From Desmodesmus armatus (taxonomy: Eukaryota > Chlorophyta > Chlorophyceae > Sphaeropleales > Scenedesmaceae), in contig VIIQ02000087.1 in assembly GCA_007449985.2 (NCBI GenBank), forward strand, positions 310,001-374,000: a DNA stretch of 64,000 nt, written 5' to 3'. The notes under the pieces are model-generated. The model ran no database searches. It was not told the origin of the DNA and saw only the letters and a list, made by a program, of their open reading frames with translations. The position numbers were made by a program, and so were the translations under genes. Of this stretch, positions 15,001-30,000 are shown piece by piece; within the stretch, counting starts at the first letter, position 1; each line of letters starts with the position of its first letter.

Positions 15001-18000
15001 CGTCAGGTTGTTGGGCTCCGCCAACAATAGGGCAGCCGGCGCTCGTCTACCCTAGGCCAACACACTTACAAATTTGCCGGGTGAGATTGACCCCTTGATG
15101 AAACACCAGCGGAACCCATAAGCAGCCCCCGCCGCTGCATGCAGAGGCACGCCCACGTGTGCGGGGAGGACCCTGGCGAACACCTAGGCTGCTCCACCAC
15201 CAAAACAATATGGGCAAAAGTGTCCCTGAGACCCCTCCGCCACAGCGCAACACTGCCACACACTGCACCCGCTGCAACTCTGGTCACTGCTAGCCTACCA
15301 CCCCCACACAGCTGACCCAGCTAGCACTGCACTGGCCAGTCCAAGCCCAAGCAACGGGACTGTCGCTGCTCGTGCAAGGTGGCAGCCGCTGAGCACACAG
15401 CCCCTGACGCACAGCACCAACGGACATCATCACCATGACGACGAAGAGTATTCTGCAACTCATTCCAAGGTAATGCAGCAGCCATGTACACACGCAACTG
15501 AGTGCCCATCGAGTATGCAGCACCCCAGGAGGGCAGGAAACCACCTTGCAACAGAGACGCGTAATCACCACAAGCCACAAAACGTCATCACCCAGAGCAG
15601 CACAGCAGCATCAACAAGCAGCAAACAACCAACATCACACAAACAATACAGCTTCCCTGGCACACACACAAACTTCATTACCAGCAGAGCCCAGCAAGAC
15701 GGTATCATGCGCGACACTGCGATGGTGTCACCACCCACACACGCCAACCAAAGATCACCCCACAAGCTTATACAGCCGCTGCAGCTGCAGCCCCAGCAGT
15801 GGGCCAGCACAACACAGGAGACCCGTAGCCTCTTCCAGCCGAGCCTCAAGATGCAGCGGTAGTCATGTAGCCATTGTGCTGGTTGCCGCTGCTGTGGCTG
15901 CGGCTGCCCACGACACACCCGGCACCAGCACTGCCCGCGCCCGCACACAGCACCGGCGCAGCCGCACCGCCTGCCGCCTGCGCATGACAACGCTCGGCAA
16001 GCGCATGCTCGTGGTCCAGGTCGAGGTGCATGGCACGGTCCTGGCTGCCGCTGCTGATCTGCGACATCTCGTACAGCACCCCCGAGCAGTGCTCCTCCTC
16101 CTCAATGTCTTGAGGGGCTCCAGCACTGCCGCCAAAGCCAGACGGCATCAGCTCATCCATCATGGAGGGAGTGAGCTCATGGCCAGCATCTGAATCGAAA
16201 TGGCCGCCGTGTCCTGGCTGGAACAGGGGTGCTGCCGCTGCGGCCATGGCATGCGCCTGCTGCTGCTTGAGCTCCTCCAGGTGGCCCGCCATGTCCTCCA
16301 GCTGCTGCACGACCTGCTCAAAGTTGGGCCTGTGGACACAGACGACATGCAACAAGGGGCAGCAGTTGAATGACGCGCTGCAGGAACGCATGTAACTTGG
16401 CGACGCCGTGCGATGCTGTACGGAGCATGTGAAGGACCACACGCGATTACCAATAATGCCATCACGCGCGCGAATGCCGTCACGCGCGCGTTATGCGCCT
16501 TGAAAACAACCATGTGGGGCGGGAACCGGCTGCACAGCTGCGCAAAGCTTCTAGCACGCTGACGCAACCTGCTGCCTCACTGAACACTGTCCTACCACAG
16601 CATCCGCTCCCCAAAACCACGCGCAGTGCTGGGCTGCTTGGCCGAACCCCCGCAAATGCAATTTAGGCACCCTGCTCCATCCAGCATGGGCACAGCCAAC
16701 ACCTACGCCAGCCCTCGCCTCAACTGCATCCCATCGCCCCGCCCACACACCTGTCTGCAGGGTCCTGCGTCCAGCAGGACTCCACCAGCAGCTTGACGGG
16801 CATGCTGCACCCGCCGGGCCATGCAGGCCGCCAGCCCTGCTGCACCACCTTGTGCGCCAGCATGCCCACGGGCGTGCCGCTGTAGGGCCGCCGACCAGTG
16901 GCCAGCTCCCACAGCAGGATGCCAAAGGCATACACGTCACTGGCCTTGCTGGCACGGCCGTGCAGGAGCAGCTGCGGGCAGCAACAGGAGACACACAAGG
17001 TCAACAATGGGAGAATGGGACGGTAACACCTTGGGGATGCCCCAGGACAAGTGATTTTACTGAATATTGTCACTGTGTGTGTGGCACTAACAGCTGGAAG
17101 CAGGATGCATGCTCAACGACAGCCCCCAGTATTCAACGAGAGTACTTACCTCAGGAGCCATGTGCGTCAAAGTGCCCTGCAGTCACAGACGGACGGACAA
17201 ACAGACAAAGCGCGGGAGTAGTCAGCAACATGAAAATGAGGGAGATGCGCATTGTGGCAAACCGCGGGTGGACAGACGGGGCCTAGTGCAGCTACCACGG
17301 TTTCCAGCACACCACTACTAGCGTGTGTACAGAATAAAACAGCCAGTCACATGACTGGCGGGTAGCAAACGCCCGCTGCATGTAGACATGCCCGTGCATG
17401 CAAGCAGCTGTGCACAAGCACATGAACACCCTGCCACGCTCACCATGTGCATCTGCGACACGTGCGTGTCTGTGGGCCCCAGCGTCAAGCTCAGCCCAAA
17501 GTCAGCTACCTTGGCCATCAGCCCTAAACCCTGACCACACAGCGACCCCGCCTGGCTGTGATGACCGTGGCTGCCGCCCGCTGCTTCCTGAACGCTAGCG
17601 CCCCCTCAGCTGCTGCAGCAGCAGCTGGCTGCTGCGGCTGCTGGTCCTGCTGTAGGGGCAGCCGCGGTGCTGTGCGCTTCAGCAGCACGTTGGAGGCCTT
17701 GAGGTCCCCATGCAGCAAGTGCTCGCTGTGCAGGTGGATCATGGCACATGCCACGTCATGCGCGAGGAACAGCACGCACTCCAGGGCTGGGAGGCCTGTG
17801 GTGCGGTCAATCAGCAGCTTGTGGTCCAGCGCTGTGCGCAGCGAGCCCTGCAGAGGTGACAGCACAGTGGCACACACATACAGAGCAGCAAACAGCCCAG
17901 TGGTCAGGTGCACTTTTGGTGGCGTACCAACAAACGGTGCCAAACCACGGTCTACCATTGGAAGCTTGCACTCCGCAGGGGCAATTTGTGTTGCACAAGA

Positions 18001-21000
18001 CAACAGGATGTGGTGTTGCACATCACATGACGCCCTCTAGCGGTGACGGACCCCAGCATTCGACCAGACACACGAGCAGGCTCTGGTAACCCTGCCTAAT
18101 CCAGCACCAAGCCTCACCGCATCACAGAACTCCATGACCAAGCGCAGCTCCCAGCCGACGAGGACAGGCCCTTCGTGCATGCCGCCCTCCCCGGGGCTGT
18201 CTCCCGCCTCCGGCCCCTCCTCTGCCAAGCCGTCACTGGCACTCAGTCGGCGGGGCCGGAAGCCCTCGCCACCCTCACCACCGGCTGCTGCCGCTGCCGC
18301 GGCTGGCAGTGCTGCTGCTGCTGCCTTTGCCATCTCTGGTGTGAGGCGAGAAAGATCCTTGCTGTTGTGCCGCGCCAGGTTGCGCAGGGACTGGCTGCTG
18401 TCATCCCGGGCCACCCCTGCCCTGCCTCTGCTGCTGCCTAGGGAGCCGTTGCGCTGCCGATCTGGCGTTGCTGCCGCTGTTGCTGCATGGTGTTGCTGCA
18501 GAGGTGAGCCACTGCTAACTGTGGCTGCTGCTGCTGCTGCTGCTGCCTCCGTTGGACAGCCTGGATCAGGAGGCAGCTTGCCACCAGGCTGCTGCGGTTG
18601 CGACTGTGGCGGCCGCTGCTGCTGCTGTGCCTGCAGATCAGGCGCACTTTTCAACCTCGCCAGCAGTTGCGCGGCAGCTCCCTGCAACCCCTGCTGTGGT
18701 TGCTGCTGCTGCAGCGCCATCTCCTGCTGCTGCTGTTGCTGGACCTGCTGCTGCAGGTGCTGCTGCTGCTGCAGCAACTGCTCATGCTCGTGCTCCCGCT
18801 CCTGCTGCTGCAGGTGCCGCTGCTGCTGCTTGCTGCTGTGTGGGATAGTACCCTGCATCAACGGCTGCAGGACATATGTGTACACCTGCACAATGTTCGG
18901 ATGGCTGCAGGCAGCGCAAGCGCACAGACAACAGAGAGGGGAAAACAACAGCAGCAGCATGTGAGCGTAGGGCTGCAACAGCGCAAGGATGACCTCTTGT
19001 CATAGTCATCAAGAGCCACACATGTTGCCTTCTACAGCACCACCAACGGCAACACTTAGCCTCTGCTGGTAGCAACTGCTGATGATGATGCCACATGGTC
19101 AGCACGGCCCGCATACAGCAACCTCAGCACTTCAGCTCCCCTTCCCGACAGGACCGGTTCTTCCCAACTGGTGTTTGTTAAGGAGAAAAGATAGTGTGCA
19201 TTGCAATGCATGGAGCACCGTGCGAGGTGCAAGATTGGCACTACCCACCTCATGGTTGTGCTGACCACAGTCTCCATCACTGCCATCTTCTCCCTGTGGC
19301 TGGTGGTGCGCCCCATGCCGCGCCAGGGCACGTCACTACTACCAGCAGTGGCCGGCAGCTGCAGCACCTTGACAGCCACGCAGCGCCGCCGCCAGAGCGC
19401 CTTGTACACCTGGCCAAAGGTGCCCTGCCCTACCAGCTGCAGCAGCTTCAACTGCTCCAACCCACCAGTGGACCCCAGGCGACTCGCCTGAGAGCTGCCT
19501 ATAGAACTCTTCGCAAGCCCACTGCCGCCTGCAAGTCGGTGCTGCTGCTGCTGCGGCTGCCCCGGGGGTTCCACCGCCTCCGTCACCTGGTTCCAGCCAT
19601 TTCGCTGCTGCTGCTGCTGTTGGTCAGCAGCTGCCAGGGCGCTCGGGCTGCCGGCAGCCTGCGTGCTGGACCGGCCCAGGGAGCTGCCGACACTGCGGGC
19701 CGCCAGGGAGCCAGAAGCCTGCCGCTGCATGTTCCCCTCCCCGGCTGCCTCAAGCGGCGGCGTCAGCCAGAGCTGCTGCTGCTGCTGGGGCTGCAGGGAC
19801 AGCGGTGACGGCCGGGCCAGGCCCCCTGCCGCTCCCGCGAACACGGGGCTGCCGTCTGCAGTTGAACCGGCTGCGTACTGCAGCCGTCGAGACAGCACGT
19901 CCTGCGACATGACAGAGATGGCGCTCTGCAGCCGCGCCAGGCAGGCATCAGAGGCCATGCTGGTGGTGCTCAAGCCGCCCGCGACAGCGACGGGCGGCTG
20001 CGGCCGCCCCGCCTCGCTGCTGTCGGAAGACCCCTCGCCGTCCTGCGCAGCGAGGTTGCGCGGCCCAAACTTGCTGCGCGCAAGCTCCGCGGTTAGCGCC
20101 ACGCGATCCACCACCTCTGGCACTGTGTAGCTGTCGCTGCTGTCGTGCACCGGCATGCTGTCGCGCAGCAGGCCTTGCATGATGCCCTTGGACCGCCGCG
20201 TGCCTGGCGCCAGCACGCTCGGCCCGCTGCCGCCGCTGCCTCCTCGGCTGCCTGTGCTGCCAATGATGTCTGCTGCCCGCGGGTCCTGGCTGCCTGGCTC
20301 GCTGCCTGACTTGCCTTCCTCCAGCTCCGCCTGGCGCTGCAGCTGCGCGCGGTGCTCCGCAGCGCGCTTGCGCCAGAACATGAATGCAAGGCAGGCCAGC
20401 ACAGAGGCGACCATGGCAGTGACCAGGCAAGCCGCCAGCACCACCACCATGGCGTCAGACATCTTGGGTGAGCTGCTGCCCTCGTCATCGCCGGACAGCT
20501 GTGCTGCCATCTGACCAGAGGTGGCCCAGAAGCCCTGCGGTGGCTGGCCACTCATCGACCAGCCAGCCTCGACACGCAGGGTGAGCGACTCGGCCTGTAG
20601 CACAGCACGTCAGTGGGCAGGAGCAAAGCAGCAGCCGACAATGAGCGCGGTTGTGCGAGCGGCAATCGTGCATGCAGCACAGCAGACGCAATGCCTACAG
20701 GTTGAGCTGCTGCTGCTGCTGCTACAGCGACAACTCAAAATCGATGGTGCTGTCAACTGACTTTGCGTATGCAGAAGCAGTGTACCCACATGATGACAGG
20801 CCTGTAGAACTGCCCCGTCAACCCCATAGCTGGCCCCCAGCTCACCTCCAAGCCTGGTCCCCTGTAGCTTTCAACAAACACCCCCGCTGCCCGCAAGTCC
20901 CGCACATTGTAGAAACGCATATTGGCATCACCTGCAGCACACAGCAGTGCGGGGCGGACATCATGAGCCAGACACCTGACATGACGTTCAAATGTTGCAA

Positions 21001-24000
21001 TTCGACTTTTACAGCCGGCACCACAAGTTGACGGGCTGGCCCTGTCTGCGGCAGCCGTCCCACATGCCAGCGCATGCCCATGCTTACACAAGCATATAGC
21101 TGATATCAACGAGGGCAGCCGCCACCCGTCCCGCCAGCGTTAGGACAGCTGCCCTGCAGCCTGCCTGAGCCCCCAAACACTGACACCCTGGTGAGGACAC
21201 TTGTGATCATGCTGGGCTGATCCTGCCTGCCTGCCTGATAGACCTTGTCTGCCCTGCCTGCCTCACCTTGCAGGTTGATGGTGAAACTTGTGGGCTGATC
21301 TGCTGTGTGGGAGCGAATGAAGGAGAACTCAGCCGCAGGCACCCACAGCGTGACATTGCTCAGGTACACAACATTGTTGACCGTCCTGCACAGAGTCAGC
21401 ATGATCAGCACACAGCAGCCACACACGAAGGCATGTCAGCAGGGACCAATCACCCCTTGGCATAATAATCCCCGGCCGGGCCAGCTGCACGCCCCAAGGG
21501 CTACACAACTGCAGTGAACGGCAGAGCCTCCTTGATGAATGCGGCAGCCCAATCAACCAGCACAGATACCCACTAGCAGGCATTGCCCCCTTGACACACC
21601 CACCCACGAACAAAAAGACCATGCGTCCCACTGCAGCCCGGCAGTGGCACCCCAGCCAGCCCTCACTCACCTAGGGATGCTCCAAAGCAGGTGTGTCCAA
21701 ACATCGGGCAGCAGCACATTGGCATCCGGCACTGCCGCGCGCGGCCCCTGGGGCAGGTGCAGCATCACCATGTTGACCAGACCAAAGTAGCCAGGCGGCA
21801 TGGCGGGTGGCAGCTGCACCAGGGTTGAGTACGCCACATCGACTGAGACTGGCGGCGTCACAATCCCCATGAGCACGTGCCGCACAGCTGTGTTCCCCAC
21901 ACGGCTGCCGAGGAACTTCCGCAGCTGCCCGGCTAGATCCGCATCTAAGCCCGCATCCGCGCTGACGATTGATGCAGATGTTGACACCTGGTCAGCCTTG
22001 AAAGTGACGTTGGTGGTGAGCATGACGACCTCGCGGTCAGGGGTGCTGACAGTGGCCGGCATCGCCTGCAGGCCCTCCTGCCCCACATGCGTCAGCTGAT
22101 ACTCAAGCATCCCGGCTGCGGGGTGCGGGGGCTGCGGATTGGCAGCGGCAGCTCAACTGCCACCATGGGCTGTGCTGTGACAACGACCTTGGAGTACCGC
22201 AGGCTGTGGACTGGAAGGTGTCTGCATAGACGCAGTGCTCCTCCTCGACCCAGGTCACATCCCACTTGCTGACATGCCCCAGCAGCTGCTGCAGTTGCTG
22301 GGTGAAGCGTGCCGGCTTGACCCTGAATAGCGTCGATTTGAACAAGAACTGCTCTGAAGCCAGCTTGGACAGGACCATGGTGCAGTTGTCAACAATCAGC
22401 CGCGTGACCGCGCAGCAGCCCTGCAGCACACAGGGCAGGCGATGAGCCAACAGCAAGGGAAAAGTTGTGCATGCACTTGTGTTGCATTGCTGTGACTTAC
22501 TTGAACCTGGAGGTGTGACGACGTATGGCTGCTGCAGCTGACCACCCCATGTGGTAATGGCGGATGCCATTGCTGTCAACACACTGCGCGGCCCAGTCAA
22601 GAGTTACTACCCGCGTCAGGCTGCCCACTGCCTCCCTTACAGTGCCTCCACACCCCACACCACTAGCTCACCTTTCAAATGCCACAGCCCACATGAAGTA
22701 AGTCATGGACACCTCATACGGCCCTGCCAGCTCTGCAGATCTGGCATCCCCAGGCGCCAGATTCTCCAGAATGACCTGATTGAACGTGATGCTGCCTAGG
22801 GGCCCCAGCTGCAGGGTGTTCACCTCCATGCCAAACTCGACGCTGGTGTTGTCGGTGGACAGCCCCACAATCAGCAGCGGCCGGTTGACTGGCAGCACCC
22901 CGACCTTCAGCAGCGCACTGCTGAAGGAGATGTTGCTGCTCAGGTACATCAGGAAGGGTGCCGAGGTCCTGACCGCTGCGCCCGACTGCATGACAGACAC
23001 CAGCGTCTTGCTGTCAGCTGCCAGCACGAAGTTGCGGCCGGGTGCCGGCTGCATGCCTGCCAGCAGAGACGGGACCCGCCGTCAACGGCAAGCAGGAGGC
23101 CCACGTTGACAGCTGTGGTGGTGGCATCAGACCACTGAGGCACATGCACAAACGTGCTGTTGTCCTGCGGCAGCAATGAAGCGGCAGCAGCGTCAGCAGC
23201 AGCAAAACGATGGGTGCCGCCCTCGTAACTGCGGCTGCAAAACACCTACTAGATACTGACACTTACTATATGCTGGACCCCCAGGGCGCAGGGGAGCAAC
23301 TGGCACCATCATGTTGCTCGAGTAGACGCTGACGACCTCTGCTGCTTACAATTCAGCTGCTGCTGCAGCAGGCTATTGGCTCCTGTATGCACTGCACCAT
23401 GCTGCTGCATCTAGCTGGGCCAACTGGATGACCTGCAGCCGACTGCTCAGTCACACATGATGCTCAGTCACACATATCTCTGACACATGGCCTTGTCAAC
23501 AGCAGTCCTGCGCCCAGGCAGCAGAGGGTGACAAACCACGCTGCTGCTGTTGTTGCCTCTCTATCCTCACCACCTGCCCAAGACCTCATGACAAGCGTCC
23601 CTTACCGTGAAGATCTTCTGGCTGTTGTTCCTGAAAAACGAAATGTACTCCTGTATGCTCTGTGCTGACACCAGTATCCGTATGTCATTCAAGTACAGCC
23701 TGCGCAGGGTGCTGTCTCCTTGCTGGCTGCTTGGCAGCAGGCCCAAGGGCCACAGGACCCGCCCTCCTGCCAGTCCAGGGCTGCTGAGAGTGAAGTTGGC
23801 CAGTACGACATTGTACAGGGACAGCCTGTTGGGGCCTGCAGGAAGAGAAACAGCAGGAAACAGCAGGGTGAGCAGCCGGTGCAGCCTCAACTGGCACGGC
23901 AACGGGGTGCAAGCATCACTGGCCCCTTGCAACTCCAAGCTTATGCAGCAGCCCACAGGAACCTTTGGGTGGTTCTATATACCCCATGCCACAAAGTGTC

Positions 24001-27000
24001 CCATGCAAGGCTGGCCCGCCGCCACAGCCTACCAGCCAGCGGCTGCATGGCACTGAGCTTGTGGCAACCCTGTAAGACTAGGTCTGCTTACCTGACTGCA
24101 CACTGAGCGATGCTGGTTCAAAGTATATCGTGGGCACCCCACGAGCTCCAGGGTAATTCGCTGGGTGCTGCTGGCCCCGGATGGAACTGATGAAGTGCAG
24201 CTGCGGGCGCCATGTGCAGTCTACTGTGATGGTCACAGAGCCACCAAACCCCTCCCTGGGGATAGGGCACGCTCACAGGTGGGCCTCAGCTGGGCCTGGA
24301 CCCCCACCGCAAGCAGCAGGGCCAGCAAGACCACCTGCTGCTTCTGCTGCACCATCACCTTTGCTGCCTTTGCAAACACCAGCTGCCACGTTGCCGCGGT
24401 TCCATTGGATTGCAAATCACCACCCAATCATAAACAACACATAGCCGAGGCAGGGGACACGAAAAGGCCAGTCGCTGAAACAATCACAAAAGACACAGAA
24501 AGACTTGCACGGACGCGATAGGTTCACGACGTGAGGTTGGGTGATTATCCTTGGGACTGGTGCTGTTTGGCGACGCGCGTGAAAGACAATTCTTCTATCC
24601 AGCCTGAGGTTTGTGGTTTAGGCTGGTTTTCGTGCAGGTGAACGTTTCGTCAATGCAGCACGTCAAAAAGAACTATTGATGCCTTGTACACCTTATGTTT
24701 ATTATAGCACCACCGTTTGCTGCCGCACCACAGCCAAGGAGGACCCCAAGACGGCAGTGTGTGTGTGTGGGGGGGGGGGGGGGGGGTACATCGTCTGGAC
24801 TCAGACTGCACTGTCGCCCCACTAAGGTATATAGCTATGTTCCACACAACAGTGTGAAAGCAATCCAACCCTTCACAACAACCTGCCTGTGCACAGTAAC
24901 CCTGTAACCCACGGCGTCCCCGCTAATGTACAAATACTTGCTGGGGCGTCACACTGTCAGTGACAAAGCGCCAATTGAGCCGTGTTGCCCCGACTGATTG
25001 TTGAGTTTCTGTAGTCAAATTAATGTTTCTGAATGCTGTCAGTAGGGCAAGTCTGCACCCATAAGCACACCCAGCAGAGTCTCCAGCAGAGTTGTTTCCC
25101 CGACCTTCCCGCAGATGCATGTCATAACCAGCCACCCTGACTCTAGGTGGAGGTTTTGAAAATAGAAGCTCAACGATTGCTGCTGAAAGATCAGATTCAA
25201 GGGCCATCACCACTTCCTGCAGGAAGCGGCAGCAGCAGCGGCGGCAGCAGCACCGTTGTTGGCAGCGGTGGTGGCAGCACTTCAAACACTGGGCGACAGC
25301 TGCCATGGACAGCAGTGACCCGGCTGACTGCTGCCCCAAGGAGTGGCAACGCTTTTATCTAGGTGTGGAAGTGGTTGGGTGTGTTACTTGCCGCAGCTGC
25401 TCCAGCCATAGTAATGCAGGGCCTGTCTTTATCCCAGCAGGCAGCCTGCAGCAGCACACAGACAATTCGGAGCTGTTGGATTGATTGCATGTTGCCTTTG
25501 TGTCCTACAGAACATCCGACTGGCAGACAACACCAGGCCCGCTCTGCCTGCCTATGTACCTGCCACCCCACCACAGTCTTTTTGCATGCACAGTCATCTT
25601 GCGAGTGCTCCATGTGTCACCAAACTGCATGCATGTCTCTGCAACGCTATCCTCTCTGCTTTGAATCGCAGGGTACAGGGAGCGCTTTGTGGATGACTGC
25701 TGCATCCCCCTAGCCAGTGGCAAGCAGGTCCGAGTCAAGCAGGCCCCCAGTGCCAAGCAGTTCTCAAGGCAGCAAGGCGGCAGTCAACAGCGCAAGCAGC
25801 AAGGCAGGAGCCACCTGGACAAGCAGTCTGACCCCGCCCTGACAGGCTCAACGTAAGTACAGTACAGTACAGTAAATAGAGACATAGTCCCCAACCTCAG
25901 CACTAGCCAGGGCTTGGCTCCGGTGAGGACCATCACTGAGCAGCCGTGATGCTCCCCTGCTGGCAAGCCATGGCTGGCCACTCCCCTGCTCTGCATTCTG
26001 GTGCTGCTACTGCACCGCATTCTTGTACTGCCCCTTCCCTGCTTCACAGAACGCAAGCCAAACCTGCAGGCCACCAGCTGGCACAGTTGATTGGCATGAT
26101 TACAAATGATGGCACAAGCTACTGGCAGAAGCTACTAATCATGGTGTCCGGACACAGAGGCTGCATTTGTAGGGGCAATGGTATGAGTACCTCAGTCAAC
26201 TGCATTGAAGCGTGCTGGTGTGTTTGACCCGCAGGGTGTGGGATGGTGCTGTTGTTCTGGGCCAGTTCCTGGCAAGCACGTCAAGCCCGCTGCTTGAGCA
26301 CAGGCGCACTCAGGCTGACCCCAGCAGCAGCAATAGCACCGCCACTACTAGCAGCAGGTGCCCTGACAAGGCCTGCGAGCCGTGTCAGGCTGCTGCGGTG
26401 GTTGAACAGCAGGTGCAGCAGCAGCCTGGCTGTGACGCCATCCAGCAGCAGCACAGCCAACAGCAGACTGTACATGCACTAGCACCGCAACAGCAGTACC
26501 AACAGGACTGCTGCTACCTGCAGGGGGGTGTCCACTCCCCGCCGCAGCCACCTCCTGACCCAGGGGCCACCAGCAGCAGCACACTGCATGGGTTGACGAG
26601 TCTCGAGCTAGGGGCCGGCACCGGTGCTGTGTCCCTGTGCCTGCTGGCAGCCGGCATGGTCGACTACGCCCTGCTGACTGACATCCCTGACATGCTGCCG
26701 CACCTGCAAAGCAATGTGGAGCACAACAGCAGTGTGTTGGACCCCAACCGGGCCCTGGTGCTGCCGCTGCGGTGGGCTGAAGCTGCAGACGTTGCACAGC
26801 TCCAGCCGGGGGGTCAGCAGCAGCTGGCGCAGCGGCAGCAGCGAGGGTTTGGGGTGCGGCAGGCGGTGCAGCTGCCGGTGCAGCTGGAGCCACCATTTGA
26901 GCTGATAGTTGGCAGTGACTTGATTTACTATAGGTGAGGCTGCGCGCGTCAAACCAAGCCGCACTAGTCGTGTCATGGATGCACGACGGTGAAACAGCAA

Positions 27001-30000
27001 ACGTGCTGCTCTTGCGTCAGGCGCTACAACCTGCAAGTATTACGCACTTGGCTGCATGTGGTTGAGCATGTGTCGTGATCACTCAGCAATCGCACATGTC
27101 TTGTGCGGCTGACACCCGTTGTGCTCATCCCGGCTGCGCCCTTGCCGTGTACTTGCTCCCTTGCCGTGTACTTGCTCCTCAACAGCTACACAGCCTCCAC
27201 GCCACACTCGCGGCTGCTACTGCAAGCGCTGGTGCAGCTAGCAGGCCCTGACAGCTTGATATACCTCGCACTGTCCCTCCACCACAACCCGGAAGAGGTG
27301 CATGCCTTCCTGGAGTGGGCCGAGGAGGTCTGGGGGTTTGGGGTTGAGCGTGTTGCGGACGGCATACCCCCAGAGTATGTCGTCCCAGATGTGCTAGTGG
27401 TCAGGCTGCGCTTGAAGGACCAGCAGAGGGCGCAGGAAGCCGCCGCTGCAGCAGCAGCCGGCACCTTGCGGCGGACAGATGAGCAGTAGCAGTGTGACTG
27501 TTTGCTGCAATCTGGCTTGGGCTCAGGCTAGGTTGGTGTTGTAAAAGGTGATGATGGGCTGCTAGATGGTATGGAGTGAGCAGTGATGTGGAACATGCTC
27601 AGGCAGTGCAATACGACCAAGACAACACTGAATGGTTACAACATGTTATGAACAAACCCATCCATGAGACAAACACTGTTTGCAAACAATTGTCAACATG
27701 GATCAATGCATAGAAACAACTCCCCTACTAGTACATAGCTACATGTTGGAAAGAACACCACCAAATCAGCCAGTGCCGCACACCCATCGCCACCTAGCAG
27801 TACATCCACATGCTTGGCAGCAGTGGTGAAGCAGCCACTGGCAGCACATGCAGGCTCTGCAACCCAACTCTGAAGACATGAGTACATGGACCTAACTCGC
27901 CTGACCGCGTCAGACACCCAATACACCTGGACACGGCAGCTTCAGCCTCTGCCATCTTACTACAACACCCAATACACCTAGCTACACACAGCGTGTGAGG
28001 TGACACAGCCGTGAGGTCCGAGGCACTGCAGCACAATGGCTTTCAGTGATAACACAGCCAACCACTGCTGTTCACAAGCATCCAGGCCGCTGATGGCAAG
28101 AGTAGCTCAGATAAGTTTTCCTTTCAATACTGCCATTGTGACCTGACATGATACGATGCACAGTGCACTGGGCCAAATTCAACACAGGCTTGAAAGCCAC
28201 ACCACATGGGTGCACAATGCAATGATGACTCCTAAGGCTAAGTCAGCTGTTGCCCTATGAGTGACGCTCATGCAGCAGCAAACTGTGCACACCCCAGCAG
28301 AACGACATAGAATGTCTGTACGACAGCACAAAGTTGACAACACTGTTGATGATCGACACGTTGAATGAGCCAACATTCCACTATAGAACCGTTCTTATCA
28401 GCAATGCTATGGTCCACCTTGTAGGACGCACGCAAAACAAGGAAGCCCTGGGCCAATGTCAGACTACTTCTGTGCACACAAGCACACATACAATCTGCAC
28501 TGCACATGCACTGCTGGCTGGCTGGTTCATCGCAGGGCGGCTGCGTCACATCTTGACATGCCAACACAGTACTTGGGACGCCCTCCAACCCTCAGCCACC
28601 CAGCAGCGGCGCTGCCTGTCGGGAGGGTACACATTAATCATAACCTGTGGGGCTTCCCCGCAAACACGGCAGTAGTATTCACTGTATGATCAGCAGTGCG
28701 CAAACTCCAAACAATGTGCCAGGCATCGCTGCACCGTGCACTGTGACCGCCACTAGCGGCTAGTGGGCAGGTGAAGGTGTGCAGCAGGTGGTACAGGCCT
28801 TGACATGCCAGGTACTCAGGTATTGCAGCACTGCCACCATCGCGTCAACAAAATCATGCAACATGGCAGCCGTCGCGCACACTGCCAAAACACAATTCCA
28901 TGTGGCTATTGGGGCAAACAACTAGGCCCTATCCGGCAATGACTTGCGCCCTGTGACAGGGCAGAGAATGATGCCGTCCTGGTGTACTCCATACCTGACA
29001 ACACCTAACATTCAACACCAACCCCATTTGCCGTGGGACATGGCGCTGGACGAGCTCCAAGCGCATCTGCCTCCAAGCGCCACTTGGCGCTCAGGCGCAT
29101 GGGAAAGGGGCCAGGCAGATGGGCATAATCTGCTTGGCATCCTTGTACACGTACTTTAAAGCAAATTTGCCTTTCCAGGGATGCAGTCCACCTTGCATAG
29201 GAAGATCCCGCCAATTTTGTCCACGATTCCTTGGACCACCGTGTCTTTCACGCCTGACATCACCGCAGGAACAGCTGCAGGTGCATCCACAGCAAGCAGC
29301 TGCCTGGGGGATGCAGCCGTTGCCGAAATGATCAGAGCAAGAACGCACAGGAACAGACACTGACGAGGAGCCATGGGAATCAGTCCGTACACTGGTAGGC
29401 GACGGGAATCAAGGGCGGGGGCCGTGTCGATGTGAGGCTGTCGTGGGCGGTAACGATGTGTTGCCTGCAGGTGCACGATCCGCCGAGGGTCAGTCGTAAC
29501 GCAATATTGACAGTATCGACTGCATTTATGGCAGGTTTGGAATGCGAGCATCATGCTCAAGCCGCACCTTTTGCTAGGACCTGGGCAGCGCCAATTGGAC
29601 AGTGGTAGAGAGCGATGCTATCGAGTAAAGGAGTAAATGATCTCAAGATCAATCGTGTGAGTGCACATCTCCCGGCACCTCATATGTGGGTTGCAACCTG
29701 GCGACGTCGCCCTTCCACCGACCTGCCACATCACGCGTTCGTGCACAGCTGCGGCATTACGCGGTCGTGTGCATGCCGCATGACATCTTTGTCAGCCTGC
29801 CCGTCGTTGCACCATGGTCTGTCCAAGATGCAGGTGAGTATAGACCGAATCCGTCGCTGCGCAGTTGCCAGTATGCCCAGTTACAGATTGCCACCTTCGA
29901 GTGGCTGCTGTTGGGTAGCAGTGTATGTACGCCATGCAGCAGAAGGCTGCAGCATTGCCAGTGGATGCACGTGCAGAGCGCAGCAGCACATGCGCATGGC